From assembly GCA_028871475.1 (NCBI GenBank), contig JAGWMZ010000010.1:95015-159014 (forward strand): a stretch of 64,000 nucleotides of DNA, given 5' to 3'. The stretch comes from Sphingomonadales bacterium (GTDB lineage Bacteria; Pseudomonadota; Alphaproteobacteria; Sphingomonadales; Sphingomonadaceae). The notes below the pieces were generated by a model. That model was not told where the DNA came from. It worked only from the letters and a program-made list of their open reading frames with translations, and searched no databases. The position numbers and the translations under genes are program-made. The number at the start of each line of letters is the position of its first letter. Within the stretch, counting starts at the first letter, position 1. Positions 44,749 through 53,223 of this stretch are shown one piece after another.

Positions 44749-45131
44749 GACTGCTGCTCGATACGCATGCTCTGATCTGGTGGCTGGCGGGCGATGAGGC
44801 GCTGAGCCGTCGTGCTCGCGAAGCCATCAGCAACGAGGCCAACAGCATTGCCGTGAGCGCTGCCTCGGCGATGGAGGTCGCAACCAAGTTCCGCATCGGA
44901 AAACTGCCCGGTGCAGCGCTGCTGGCGCAGGACTTCGAGGCGATCCTTGCTTCGCAGGGATTTTCCGAATTGCCGATTAGCGTCAGGCACGCCCGCCTCG
45001 CCGGCGAGATGAACATCGCGCACAAGGATCCCTTCGACCGCTTCCTGATCGCGCAGGCTCAGGCCGAGGGCATGGTGCTGGTTTCGAACGAGGCGCTGTT
45101 TGACGATTTCGCGGTTCAGCGCTTATGGTAG
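44733..45131 (+). CDS. VapC-type PIN-domain toxin
   Basis: 132 residues from a GTG overlapping the antitoxin by 16 bp; a TTG at 44745 (four-base overlap) would give the more usual RLLLDTHALIWWL start and is a real alternative. PIN-domain acidic residues are intact: Asp of LLLDTHA, Glu of SAMEVATKFRIGKL, and Asp of HKDPFDRFLIAQA. Predicted Mg-dependent RNase held in check by the Phd-type antitoxin. Confidence 0.92.
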   Translation: MEPRLRLLLDTHALIWWLAGDEALSRRAREAISNEANSIAVSAASAMEVATKFRIGKLPGAALLAQDFEAILASQGFSELPISVRHARLAGEMNIAHKDPFDRFLIAQAQAEGMVLVSNEALFDDFAVQRLW

Positions 45132-45167
45132 CGCAGCGGCGCGTAACCGGGGCAGATTTCCTGGCGG

Positions 45168-45597
45168 CTATGCGGGAGCTGCGGTGACGAGGTGGGGCAG
45201 CCGTGGGACAGATGTTTCGCCCGGGATGCCGAAGCGATCACCAAGGAAACGGTAGAAAGGGACGCCGAGCTTGGCGCAGGTCTTCATGAGGCCGAACATG
45301 GTGTCGCGGGCGATGCGTCCTTGTTCGCGGACAGTGCCGCCGGAGATCTTGCGCTTGGTGACGAAGGCGCGGATATCGTTTTCGGAGCCATTGGTATGGA
45401 GCGGGATTTCGGGTCGCTCGAGCACACGCAGCAGGGCGGATTTCTGGCGATGGAGGCGAGCCAGCAGTCGGTCGAGCATCACATAGCCGGTTTTGGGTGA
45501 AGATGCGATTGAAGCGGGCGCGCTGGGCTCTGGCCCGCGTGAGATCGGGGGCGCGTTGCCATGTCCTGATGTCGCCGTAGAGCCAATCGCGGTAGGG
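45168..45597 (-). pseudogene. Truncated, frameshifted DDE transposase (IS66-like) remnant
   Basis: The C-terminal half of a transposase reads across a frameshift. Before it, WLYGDIRTWQRAPDLTRARA; after it, TGYVMLDRLLARLHRQK, then LHTNGSENDIRAFVTKRKIS and the end FLGDRFGIPGE. Restoring one A in the run at 45491-45494 joins the two parts in one frame. The 5' part stops abruptly at about 45597, where group II intron sequence begins. IS66-like assignment rests on the remembered C-terminal pattern and is tentative. Confidence 0.7.
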
Positions 45598-46119
45598 ACG
45601 CCCGTTGCCGGGCGCCCCCCGCACAGATCCGGACTGGCCCAATTAAGGCATCCGACTCCTACCTCGGGTACGTGACGCAAAGCGAGCGTCTGGCCATGGA
45701 TGAAGGATGTGCGACTTGGGGAGCCAGTCATCGGAGATACGGGTAATCCGGGTCCATGTGGTCTTGTCTCTCTGGCTCCGGCGCTTGAGCGCTTGTCGCC
45801 AGAGGTCGACGACATGGTGTCGAAATGCCTCAATCGCCCGACTGTTGGTGGGCACCGCAAAGTACGCGAGGTGCCCCGAGACCACTTGGCGTAGCCACCT
45901 GCCCTGTTAAGGGATGGGCTGGTGCCAGCGGCGGCGTAGCTCCCTTTTAATCTCCCGGAGTTTCACGCGCATGCGGTCGCCTCGGGTTTTCCGCTTTAGC
46001 TGGAAGTGCCCTTGGCGTGATTTTCCGCAGATGAACGTGAACCCGAGAAACGTAAAGGTTTCCGGCTTTCCGAGCCCGCGCCGCTTGTGATTGGACGCCG
46101 CGAAGCGACAAACGACCGT
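45598..46119 (-). mobile_element. Decayed 3' part of a group II intron with reverse transcriptase remnant
   Basis: On the minus strand, 46119-45643 encodes the maturase end of a group II intron reverse transcriptase: GKPETFTFLGFTFICGKSRQ, LREIKRELRRRWHQPIP, then VVSGHLAYFAVPTN and WLPKSHILHPWPD. An in-frame TAA at 45907-45909 replaces what is probably GAA, and another stop lies at 46120-46122. The DNA after the stop down to about 45598 (GTGCGGGGGGCGCCCGGCAA-like) resembles the intron's 3' end. It abuts the transposase remnant, so the intron had inserted into the IS. Confidence 0.7.
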
Positions 46120-46299
46120 TTACCCGGCAAAGCCGCTCGTCAGCTACCAGACCTATCGACAACTATCTGGGGGAACCTCCCTCCACTGATGTTACGCGCC
46201 GTCGGGGCGCACTGAATAACAGAGGCTAGGTAGAGTTCCCAATGGAGGGGGAGACACCCAGTTCTTAGGGTTGGCACGGACTCGATGGAGGAGGCCATC

Positions 46300-46544
46300 A
46301 TGCGTCAGAAGCTTCAGGGCGTGGACCGTTCATTCGATCCCTTCGGTCCTCCTGCGCTTCTGCCGCAAATGGGCCGCTTATGGCAAATGCCCATCACCGC
46401 CGTCACGGCCTGGTGGAACGCCATGATCGGCCTGTGTTGGTCACGCCATCCGGCCGGGCACCATGAACCTGCCATGAGGAACATGACCAGCTCGTGGTGC
46501 CCGACCCGATCGAAGAGGAAGGCGAACATGCCCTGTTCGCCTGA
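46300..46544 (+). pseudogene. Small gene upstream of hsp20, apparently frameshifted
   Basis: An ATG at 46300 follows a perfect GGAGGAGG. The first frame gives MRQKLQGVDRSFDPF... WWNAMIGLCWSRHPAG. A second frame from 46473 continues naturally as HEEHDQLVVPDPIEEEGEHA before the stop at 46542. A single-base loss near 46470-46473 would explain the switch. Acidic tail, no known family; proximity to hsp20 suggests a stress-related locus. A sequencing error is possible. Confidence 0.5.
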
Positions 46545-46591
46545 AACGCTGTCTTCATCGAGCCCTTCCTCGACGACAAGGAGAGTGCATC

Positions 46592-47095
46592 ATGAATGAG
46601 GTCCCCAACGTTCCCGTCGCCCGATCCCGCTCGGTTTCGTCACTATTGGACCGGCCGCTCGGTGAGCCGCTGTCGTGGCTTCGGACGGAGATCGACCGAC
46701 TGTTCAACGATTTCGGTCATCCGGCACGGAGCATCTTCGACTTCGGCGGCAAGGCGTTTGCGCCGGTTCCTGCGCTCGATCTCATCGACGACGATAAGAG
46801 CTATCGTCTGACCGCGGAACTTCCGGGTCTGACCGAGAAGGACATCATTGTCAGTGTCTCCGATGGCGCACTGCGGATATCAGGCGAGAAGAAGGCAGAG
46901 GAAGAGCACAAGGAAAATGGCTATCTGCTCAGCGAGCGGCGCTATGGCGCCTTCGAGCGTCAAATTCCCATTCCGGCCGATGTCCAATCGGATACGATCA
47001 AGGCGCAATTCAAGGACGGCGTTCTCACCGTAACGCTTGCCAAGGACGCCAAATCGCCGGCGCGGGCGCGCAAGATCGCGATCGAAAAGGCGTGA
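46592..47095 (+). CDS. Hsp20/alpha-crystallin small heat-shock protein
   Basis: 167 residues. The alpha-crystallin domain runs from about 55 to 150 (PALDLIDDDKSYRLTAELPG, then ALRISGEKKAEEE, GAFERQIPIPADV and FKDGVLTVTLAK), followed by the C-terminal I-x-I motif KIAIE that docks into a neighbouring subunit. ATP-independent holdase that keeps unfolding proteins soluble. The ribosome binding site is AAGGAGAG. It lies within accessory DNA next to mobile-element remnants, hinting at transfer of a stress-resistance gene. Confidence 0.95.
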   Translation: MNEVPNVPVARSRSVSSLLDRPLGEPLSWLRTEIDRLFNDFGHPARSIFDFGGKAFAPVPALDLIDDDKSYRLTAELPGLTEKDIIVSVSDGALRISGEKKAEEEHKENGYLLSERRYGAFERQIPIPADVQSDTIKAQFKDGVLTVTLAKDAKSPARARKIAIEKA

Positions 47096-47105
47096 CCCGT
47101 GCCGT

Positions 47106-47158
47106 GACGACATGCGCCTGCGGCCCGCGTGAGTCCGGGCCCGCAGGCCCATGTCGTC
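47106..47158 (+). terminator. Long GC-rich hairpin after hsp20
   Basis: GACGACATG at 47106-47114 and the next GC-rich bases pair with 47135-47158 (ending CATGTCGTC), with two mismatches around a short loop. It starts 11 bp after the hsp20 stop. Confidence 0.55.
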
Positions 47159-47164
47159 GCGTTC

Positions 47165-47224
47165 CTAGCTATCTGGTTGCGGAATGTCATTGGGATCAGA
47201 TAGGATGGGCCATCGCGGAAAACG
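47165..47224 (+). repeat. Left 60-bp inverted repeat
   Basis: Starts CTAGCTATCTGGTTGCGGAA. Read on the minus strand it encodes the ending FSAMAHPI, mirrored by FSAMAHPT at the right copy. Confidence 0.8.
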
Positions 47225-47501
47225 CGTGGCGTTTCACCGCTGTCAGTGACGAGGTGCTGTGGTGATGCAGATCCACCCCCAGGCGCGAACCACCTCGGTT
47301 GCTCGTCTCCTTCTCCACGACGCCGGCCGCGGCCATCAGGAGGGGCGCCAACCTGGCGACGACCGTGCTTCGTTCCGCGTCGCTCAGGCCCCGAATCTGC
47401 GGCATATCGAGCGGCATGCTGAACTGACGGGTCAGCATCGGTAACGTCGAGGGTGGTGGTAATGCCTTCATGGGGCGCCTCCTGGATGGCCGTGAGTCCA
47501 T
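47196..47501 (-). pseudogene. Remnant of a small recombinase-associated gene
   Basis: 101-codon frame with LDMPQIRGLSDAERSTVVAR and LLMAAAGVVEKE, a pattern that resembles short proteins encoded next to site-specific recombinases. The C-terminal part runs into the left inverted repeat and ends in FSAMAHPI, so the normal end is lost. Its true status is uncertain. Confidence 0.4.
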
Positions 47502-47514
47502 CCGACGAAGTCTG

Positions 47515-47643
47515 CAGCACGCTCTATGTCCTTATCGCCGCGGGACGGGTCGAGATCGTCAAATTAGGCAACTCGACCCTGGTCATCACCGAGAGTTTGC
47601 GGCGGCTCATTGCAGAACGCCGCGGCATGACGGGGCTTGGCTG
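47515..47643 (+). pseudogene. Excisionase-like HTH remnant
   Basis: The frame encodes STLYVLIAAGRVEIVKLG, NSTLVITESLRRLIAERR and a stop. This matches the second half of an excisionase/MerR-type winged helix (STLYxLIxxGxLxxVKxGxxTLIxxESL). The first helix is missing, replaced by unrelated sequence. Typical of integration or excision modules of mobile elements. Confidence 0.55.
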
Positions 47644-47785
47644 AGCCTCTGCCCCCGAGGTCATCATCAGGCGTGGCTTCTCACCGCTTCGCCATCTGGC
47701 GGCGCAGCTCTTCCACCTGCGATGCTACGAGATCATAAGAGAGCTGATACCCGTCGAAACGCTCATATAGGGGGATCAGGAGGTT

Positions 47786-47900
47786 ATGGACCCGTACCTT
47801 GAGACATTTGGAGCGCGACGGACTGGTGGTGCGTCACGATTTCGATGAGGTCGTACCGCATGTCGAATATTCGTTCTCCGCGATGGCCCATCCTACCTGA
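47786..47900 (+). pseudogene. HxlR-type regulator fragment
   Basis: Encodes LWTRTLRHLERDGLVVRH then VPHVEYS before it runs into the right inverted repeat and a stop. This is the recognition helix and wing of HxlR regulators. The remainder is absent. Confidence 0.5.
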
Positions 47901-47931
47901 TCCCAATGACGTTCCGCAACCAGACAGCTAG
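47872..47931 (-). repeat. Right 60-bp inverted repeat
   Basis: Reverse complement of the left repeat with four transitions. It truncates the HxlR-type fragment on its inner side. Confidence 0.8.
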
Positions 47932-48686
47932 ACGGCTTCGATAAGTATGGTGTCGACCGTGAAAGACCCATCCTGTTCGATCTCGAAATGGCTGGCCACC
48001 TCGCTGCTGGCCAGCCCCTGCAAGGTGCGGATGGCAGCGGCACGGTCCGGCGTGGTGCGCATCCGGGCTGTCCATTCGGTGAAGCCCATGCGCAGGCGGC
48101 CCTTGGTGATGGCGGTGATGGCAAAGCCCGCCTCCGTCAGCATCGCCTGCCATTCCGCTTCTCGATAGTCGCGCACATGCGACGGGTCGCGCAGCAGTTC
48201 GACAGCTTGCAGATGGGTGTCGGCGGCGGCCAGCGGCGGGGCGAATACATCGGCAAACACTGCCACGCCGCCCTCCCGTAACACGCGCCGCGCCTCGCGC
48301 AGGCCAGCAGGCACATCCTGCCAGTGATGCGCCGAAAAACGACAGGCCAGCATGTCAAACGCACCATCGGCACAGGGCAGCGACGCTGCAGGCGCGACGA
48401 TGGTCTCGACATTGGCGATGCCCCGCTGGGCCGCTTCTGCTGTCACTGCCGCGGTCATGTCGGGCGAGAGATCGCTGGCGGTCACCTGTTTGGCATGAGC
48501 CGCCATGGCATAGGCGACATGCCCGCCGCCACAGCCCAAATCGTGCGCGTGAGCAGGCGTGTGCTCCGCCGCGATGGCGGCGATGCGTTGCAGATCGGCG
48601 CCTTGGGCATGGGCGGCACTCGCGATATAGGCATGGGCTTGCGGGCCGAACTGGCCTTGCACAATTGTCTCTTGGCTTTTGGTCAT
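47928..48686 (-). CDS. Class I SAM-dependent methyltransferase (UbiE-like)
   Basis: 252 residues. AHDLGCGGGHVAYAMAAHA near residue 48 is the SAM-binding motif I, with ASDLSPDM after it and DGAFDMLACRFSAHHWQD near 105 as motif region IV. The start at 48686 follows AAGGAG at 7 bp. It is divergent from the MmyB-like regulator with direct repeats between. Small-molecule methylation is likely; the substrate is unknown. Its stop codon lies in the right end of the remnant element. Confidence 0.88.
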   Translation of the reverse strand: MTKSQETIVQGQFGPQAHAYIASAAHAQGADLQRIAAIAAEHTPAHAHDLGCGGGHVAYAMAAHAKQVTASDLSPDMTAAVTAEAAQRGIANVETIVAPAASLPCADGAFDMLACRFSAHHWQDVPAGLREARRVLREGGVAVFADVFAPPLAAADTHLQAVELLRDPSHVRDYREAEWQAMLTEAGFAITAITKGRLRMGFTEWTARMRTTPDRAAAIRTLQGLASSEVASHFEIEQDGSFTVDTILIEAV

Positions 48687-48727
48687 GGGCGTTCTCCTTG
48701 CAACCCAGCGTCTGGCCGGCAAATTAG

Positions 48728-48759
48728 CCTGTTACAATGGACAAACTTATCCTGTTATA
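48728..48759. promoter_or_regulatory. Direct repeats between methyltransferase and regulator
   Basis: CCTGTTACA (48728-48736) recurs as CCTGTTATA (48751-48759), 23 bp apart, about two helical turns. They sit 10 and 33 bp from the regulator's start codon in the 82-bp divergent gap, a natural binding-site layout for it. Confidence 0.5.
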
Positions 48760-48768
48760 AGCCTTGTC

Positions 48769-49542
48769 ATGACGGACCAGGAACAACGCAAATTGCTCGG
48801 CACCTTCGTGCGCGCGCGCCGGGAGAGCATCGCTCCCGATGCGCCCACCCGCCGCCGCCGCACGCCGGGCCTGCGCCGCGAAGAACTGGCCGCGCGCGCC
48901 GGAATTGGCGTCACATGGGTGGCGTGGATCGAGCAGGGCCGCGAGGTACGCGCATCAGCCGAGACCTTGGCCCGCCTTGCCGATGGGTTGGGTCTAACGC
49001 GGGCCGAGCGTGCTTATCTCTTCACGTTGGCGGCACGCCATGATCCTGCCGACCCATTCGCGCGCGCAGCCACCGAAGCGCCGCCTGCCATCATCGCGCT
49101 GGTACATGGGCTGGCATGGCCCGCCTATGGGCTGGATGCAGCATGGAATGTGTGCTGCGCCAATGAGGCGGCACGGCGGCTATTTGTCGGATTGTTCGAT
49201 GGCGAAGATCAGCCAAATCTGTTGCGTTACATCTTCACCAGTCTGCAGGCCCGCGCCTTGCTTCCGGATTGGGAAACGCGCAGACAACGGGTTTTGGCCG
49301 AGTTCCGCCGCGATTATGGCCGCGTGCTGGGCGACCCACGCGTAGCGGGCGTGGTTGCGTGGCTTCGCGAGACCAGCGCTGTTTTCCGCACTGCTTGGGA
49401 CCAGCAGAGCGTGTTGGCCCGCGAGGGCGGCCTGCGATTGTTCCAGCACCCCGACGATGGCCCGCTGCGTTTCATGCAGCACACGCTGGCCGAGGTCGAG
49501 CGCGGCGATTTCCGACTGGTGGTCCTCGAACCGGTGACGTGA
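48769..49542 (+). CDS. XRE-family HTH regulator with MmyB-like ligand domain
   Basis: 257 residues. The N-terminal XRE-type helix-turn-helix (GLRREELAARAGIGVTWVAW near 35-54, then ADGLGLTRAERAYLF) is followed by an MmyB-like domain (GLDAAWNVCCANEAARRLF, then RVAGVVAWLRETSAVFRTAWD). This domain organisation occurs in actinobacterial and proteobacterial regulators that control a divergent methyltransferase or SDR. The start at 48769 is chosen because the HTH then begins near residue 5; no strong ribosome binding site is visible. Confidence 0.88.
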   Translation: MTDQEQRKLLGTFVRARRESIAPDAPTRRRRTPGLRREELAARAGIGVTWVAWIEQGREVRASAETLARLADGLGLTRAERAYLFTLAARHDPADPFARAATEAPPAIIALVHGLAWPAYGLDAAWNVCCANEAARRLFVGLFDGEDQPNLLRYIFTSLQARALLPDWETRRQRVLAEFRRDYGRVLGDPRVAGVVAWLRETSAVFRTAWDQQSVLAREGGLRLFQHPDDGPLRFMQHTLAEVERGDFRLVVLEPVT

Positions 49543-49664
49543 ACAAAAGTCCGCTCACGTTGGTCCGATCTAGGTTCGGGAAGGTCAGCTTTGGGCGGCA
49601 CCCGGCTGAGGTTTAGCCTTACGGAGGCTCATCTCATCGCACAGCGTCGTCCCAGCGCACGCGC

Positions 49665-50552
49665 TCACTGTTCGCGGCAAAAGTCGATGAAGGCGCGCAG
49701 TGCCGCCGGGAGCTGGCGGCGGCTGGGGTAATAGAGGTAAAAACCGTTGTAAGGGGGACACCAATCCTCCAGCACACGCACGAGGCGCCCCGCGGCGACC
49801 AGATCGGCCACTTGCCCTTCGAAGGCATAGGTCAGCCCCACGCCGTCGAGCGCGGCCTCGATCATCAGTGACTGGTCGTTCATCGAAAGCGGGCCATCGA
49901 CCTCGACCGCCAGGTCGATGCCATCCCGCTCAAATTCCCAGGCATAGTAGCGACCGCTCTCGAAACGCAGCCGGATGCAGGGCAGCGTCTTGAGATCCTG
50001 TGGATGCAGGGGCACCGGATGACGGGCCCAAAAGTCCGGCGAGGCGACCACAGCCGATCGCTGGCGCGGTCCGATCGGCACGGCAATCATATCCTGCGCG
50101 ATGGTTTCGCCAAAGCGGACCCCGGCATCGAAGCCGCCCCACACCAGATCGATCAACCCGTTGCTGATGACGATATCGACCCGGACCTGAGGGTAAGCCA
50201 CCAGGAAGCGGCTGATCATCGGACGCAGCACCATCTCGGCCGAGGAGCGCGCGGCATTGAGCCTGAGCGTGCCGGTGGGTGTGCCCCGGAAGTTGTTGAG
50301 ATCGTCCAGAGCGTCATCGATGTCACGAAACGCGGGGGCGACGCGGGCGTAAAGCTGTGCACCCGCTTCGGTCAGGGTGACGCTGCGCGTGGTGCGGTTG
50401 AACAATCGCAGGTCCAGCCGTTCCTCCAGCACGCGCAGGGCATGGCTGAGGGCCGAGGGCGTGCAGCCAATCTCATCGGCGGCACGGCGAAAGCTGCGGT
50501 GGCGCGCAATGGCAAGGAAGCTGGCGAGGTCGCCGGGGCCAATGGTGCTCAT
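49665..50552 (-). CDS. LysR-family regulator
   Basis: 295 residues. GDLASFLAIARHRSFRRAADEIGCTPSALSHALRVLEERLDLRLFNRTTRSVTLTEAG is the LysR HTH region and the effector domain follows. It is divergent from the SDR at 50653, 100 bp away, so it probably controls it. The sequence belongs to the CrgA/AaeR-like branch that often sits next to an SDR. Confidence 0.93.
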   Translation of the reverse strand: MSTIGPGDLASFLAIARHRSFRRAADEIGCTPSALSHALRVLEERLDLRLFNRTTRSVTLTEAGAQLYARVAPAFRDIDDALDDLNNFRGTPTGTLRLNAARSSAEMVLRPMISRFLVAYPQVRVDIVISNGLIDLVWGGFDAGVRFGETIAQDMIAVPIGPRQRSAVVASPDFWARHPVPLHPQDLKTLPCIRLRFESGRYYAWEFERDGIDLAVEVDGPLSMNDQSLMIEAALDGVGLTYAFEGQVADLVAAGRLVRVLEDWCPPYNGFYLYYPSRRQLPAALRAFIDFCREQ

Positions 50553-50652
50553 TGCTGAATTATGCTCATGACCACGAGGAAAATCCAGTCGATTATCTCA
50601 TCTGTTTGCATGGGATAGAGCCGTGTCACAGCACGAACAGGAGACCCGCATC

Positions 50653-51495
50653 ATGCGCACATGGTTCATCACAGGCGTCAGCACCGGTTTGGGCCGGGCC
50701 ATCGCCACTGCCGCACTGGCCGCAGGCGACAGGGTCGCGGGCAGCGTGCGCTGCAGCGAGGATCAGGCAGCGTTTGAGACGCTGGCGCCGGGGCGAGCGC
50801 ACAGCATCCTGCTGGACATCACGCAGGATGATGCGATCCAGCCCGCCGTGCAGCGCATCGAGCGGGAGATCGGGCCGATCGACATTCTCGTCAACAATGC
50901 GGGTTACGGCCATGAGGGGCTGATCGAGGAATCGACGATGGAGGAACTGCGCCGCCAGTTCGAGGTCAATGTGTTCGGCGCGGTGGCGGTGATCAAGGCC
51001 GTGCTGCCGCAGATGCGTGAACGGCGGCGCGGGCGTATCCTTAACATAACCTCGATGGGCGGCCTCATGACCCTGCCGGGGCTGGCCTATTATCATGGCA
51101 GCAAATTTGCGCTGGAGGGCATTTCGGAAAGCCTGGGCAAAGAGGTGAAACATCTTGGCATCCATATCACTGCCGTGGAGCCGGGATCGTTCCGCACAGA
51201 CTGGGCCGGCCGTTCGATGGTGCGCTCGCCGCGCTCGATCGCCGATTATGACACGCTGATGGACCCGATCCGCGCGCGACGCGAAGCCATCAGCGGCCAT
51301 CAGGCAGGCGATCCGGCTCGTTTGGCGGCGGCCATCATGACGCTTGTCGCTGCACAAGAGCCGCCCGCGCATTTGCTGCTCGGCTCGGACGCGTTGCGCC
51401 TCGTGTCGGAAAAGCTTGCCGATCTGCAGGCGGAGTTTTCGGTTTGGCGTCCGGTGACGGAATCGACCGATTTTCCGGTACCAAGCGACGATTGA
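50653..51495 (+). CDS. Short-chain dehydrogenase
   Basis: 280 residues. The Met at 50653 lies nine bases after AGGAG. Motifs: GVSTGLGRAIA near 9, NNAGYGHEG near 83 and YHGSKFA near 154. The longer C-terminus, with SADYxTLMDPIRARREAISGHQAGDP, resembles the oxidoreductase group paired with LysR regulators. Control by the divergent LysR is expected. Confidence 0.92.
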   Translation: MRTWFITGVSTGLGRAIATAALAAGDRVAGSVRCSEDQAAFETLAPGRAHSILLDITQDDAIQPAVQRIEREIGPIDILVNNAGYGHEGLIEESTMEELRRQFEVNVFGAVAVIKAVLPQMRERRRGRILNITSMGGLMTLPGLAYYHGSKFALEGISESLGKEVKHLGIHITAVEPGSFRTDWAGRSMVRSPRSIADYDTLMDPIRARREAISGHQAGDPARLAAAIMTLVAAQEPPAHLLLGSDALRLVSEKLADLQAEFSVWRPVTESTDFPVPSDD

Positions 51496-52101
51496 ACCTG
51501 GAGCATGGTCTGGCTGGAGGAGGCTCTGTTCAAGATGGATTGGAGCAGTGCCGCCCGGGGTTTGCCGCCAGAAAAAGCCCCCGAGAATCGAATGAAAGAA
51601 CGACGGGTCTGAAGTAGCGCCATCCGGTCCGCCAATGGCCGCTGTAGCGATGGCCCCCTCTGAGGTCAGGAGGCGTTTGAACCGGCAGGTTGCGACCAAC
51701 TTAGGCTTTTCCGAAATGCCCCGAGAATGTCAGCTAACGCTGGAAGTGATCATATAGCTTGCAGCACTGCTTATTTGACCTCTGCCCAAGGCCTTCTGCG
51801 GTAGCCAGAACCTACCGTCGATATGGACGAGAGATGTCCATTGCTTACGGCCGAACGAGGTTGTGCGGCCAGCCAGGGCGAACGGAAAATTCCATCATAC
51901 GGGGCCGCGCGATTTCGTTATGCCGGCGGTGTCAGCGAAGTCGTCGCCGAGCGTCTTGCTGCGACGGTTTCACGGTCTGTGGATAGGCACTTGGCCCCAT
52001 TCAGTCCTGTTTGACCAGGCCGATTTGATCGCCTGCTATCGCCAAAGCTGGAGCACTCCTTTAAGGCGTCACGATATGACAGAGCCTTGCTGGATGGCGA
52101 C
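51496..52101. other. 606-bp gap with no recognised gene
   Basis: Short frames on both strands show no family match and no ribosome binding sites. No strong palindrome was seen. The last 100 bp must carry the promoter of the LysR gene. Confidence 0.5.
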
Positions 52102-53004
52102 ATGGTATTTGACAGCCGACTGTTGAGCGGCATCGGTGTTTTGACAGCAGTTGTCGAGGCAGGCAGTTTTGCCCGGGCAGCAGAAGCGATGGGATTGACC
52201 CAGCCTGCCATCAGTCGCGCGGTATCGCGACTTGAGGAGCGAGTGGGCATTCGTATATTCAATCGCACGGCGCGTGCGATCTCGCTCACCGATGAAGGGC
52301 GCCTTTTCTATGAAGCTGTCGCCCCGCTTTTGGTGGGGATCCAGGATGCGGCGGCGAGCGCAGTCGGTGCCCGTGAAGTGGTAAGCGGCCGGCTAAAGAT
52401 CAATGTCGATGGAACATTCGGCCATTTCGTGCTGACGCCCCGTATCCACGAGTTTACCGAGCGGTACCCGAAGGTCGCGGTCGATATCGTTGTGCGCGAC
52501 AAGATGGGAGATCTGGTCGGCGATGGTTTCGACGCCGCCATCCGTTTTGGATTTCCCGAAAATTCTTCGTTGAAGGCACGGTTGCTTCTGCGAACCCGTG
52601 TGCTCACCTGTGCTTCTGCAGATTATCTTGCCCGCCATGAAATGCCTGGGCATCCCCGGGATCTTGAGATTGGCCACTCCTGCATTCTCATCCGGGATCC
52701 GACGACCGGGCGTCCATACGGATGGGAGTTCGTGCAAGGAAAGGAGGCCGTGGAGATCAATGCGAGCGGGCGCATCACCGTCAATGATACTGGCAGCCTT
52801 GTGGCCGCATGTCTTGGGGGCAGCGGCATTGCACAATTGCTGGAACTTTATGCCCGAGACATGCTGGCGAGCCATCGTCTGGTCCAGATCCTGCCAGAAT
52901 GGGCGGATGAGACATTCCCGCTTTATGTCTATCACCATGCTTCCGCCCACGTACCGGCCAAGCTAAGAGCTTTTTTGCAATTTGTTGAAGAGCTTACCCG
53001 CTAG
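52102..53004 (+). CDS. LysR-family regulator
   Basis: 300 residues from the ATG at 52102 (a TTG five codons earlier is possible). GVLTAVVEAGSFARAAEAMG and TQPAISRAVSRLEERVGIRI make the HTH; the effector domain has VVRDKMGDLVGDGFDAAIRFG and DTGSLVAACLGGSGIAQL. It ends 219 bp before the stop of the SDR at 53224 and may control the two SDRs transcribed toward it. Confidence 0.93.
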   Translation: MVFDSRLLSGIGVLTAVVEAGSFARAAEAMGLTQPAISRAVSRLEERVGIRIFNRTARAISLTDEGRLFYEAVAPLLVGIQDAAASAVGAREVVSGRLKINVDGTFGHFVLTPRIHEFTERYPKVAVDIVVRDKMGDLVGDGFDAAIRFGFPENSSLKARLLLRTRVLTCASADYLARHEMPGHPRDLEIGHSCILIRDPTTGRPYGWEFVQGKEAVEINASGRITVNDTGSLVAACLGGSGIAQLLELYARDMLASHRLVQILPEWADETFPLYVYHHASAHVPAKLRAFLQFVEELTR

Positions 53005-53223
53005 TCTATGTTTACATTCGGGCTGACGATCAAAACCTGCCTCCCAGAGGCCTGGTATATAACCTCGGAATAAACCGTCCTTCACGGACACGGCGCAAGG
53101 ATCCGCAAAGAGCTGTTGGATCGAAAAATAGCCGGGCAATCCTTACAGCGAAGTGTCCGCATCGACCTCGAGGTCAAGGAGGTGCCCCGCTCAATCAGAG
53201 CGAGGCTCCCGGTAAGACTGGCA

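Larger units (their letters stand above)
47165..47931. mobile_element. 767-bp remnant element bounded by 60-bp inverted repeats
   Basis: The first 60 bp (47165-47224) and last 60 bp (47872-47931) are inverted copies with only four differences, all transitions. The interior holds no intact transposase but several gene scraps. No target duplication was recognised. The right end overlaps the stop codon of the methyltransferase. The family is not recognised; it may be a non-autonomous (MITE-like) element or a composite of one. Confidence 0.65.

Noticed and set aside
46545..46591. ROSE-type RNA thermometer before hsp20
   Set aside because: The 47-bp gap is too short and shows no multi-hairpin pattern with a masked ribosome binding site.
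51759..52126. Several overlapping short frames in the 606-bp gap
   Set aside because: None has a convincing start or any domain, and all are shorter than 90 codons.
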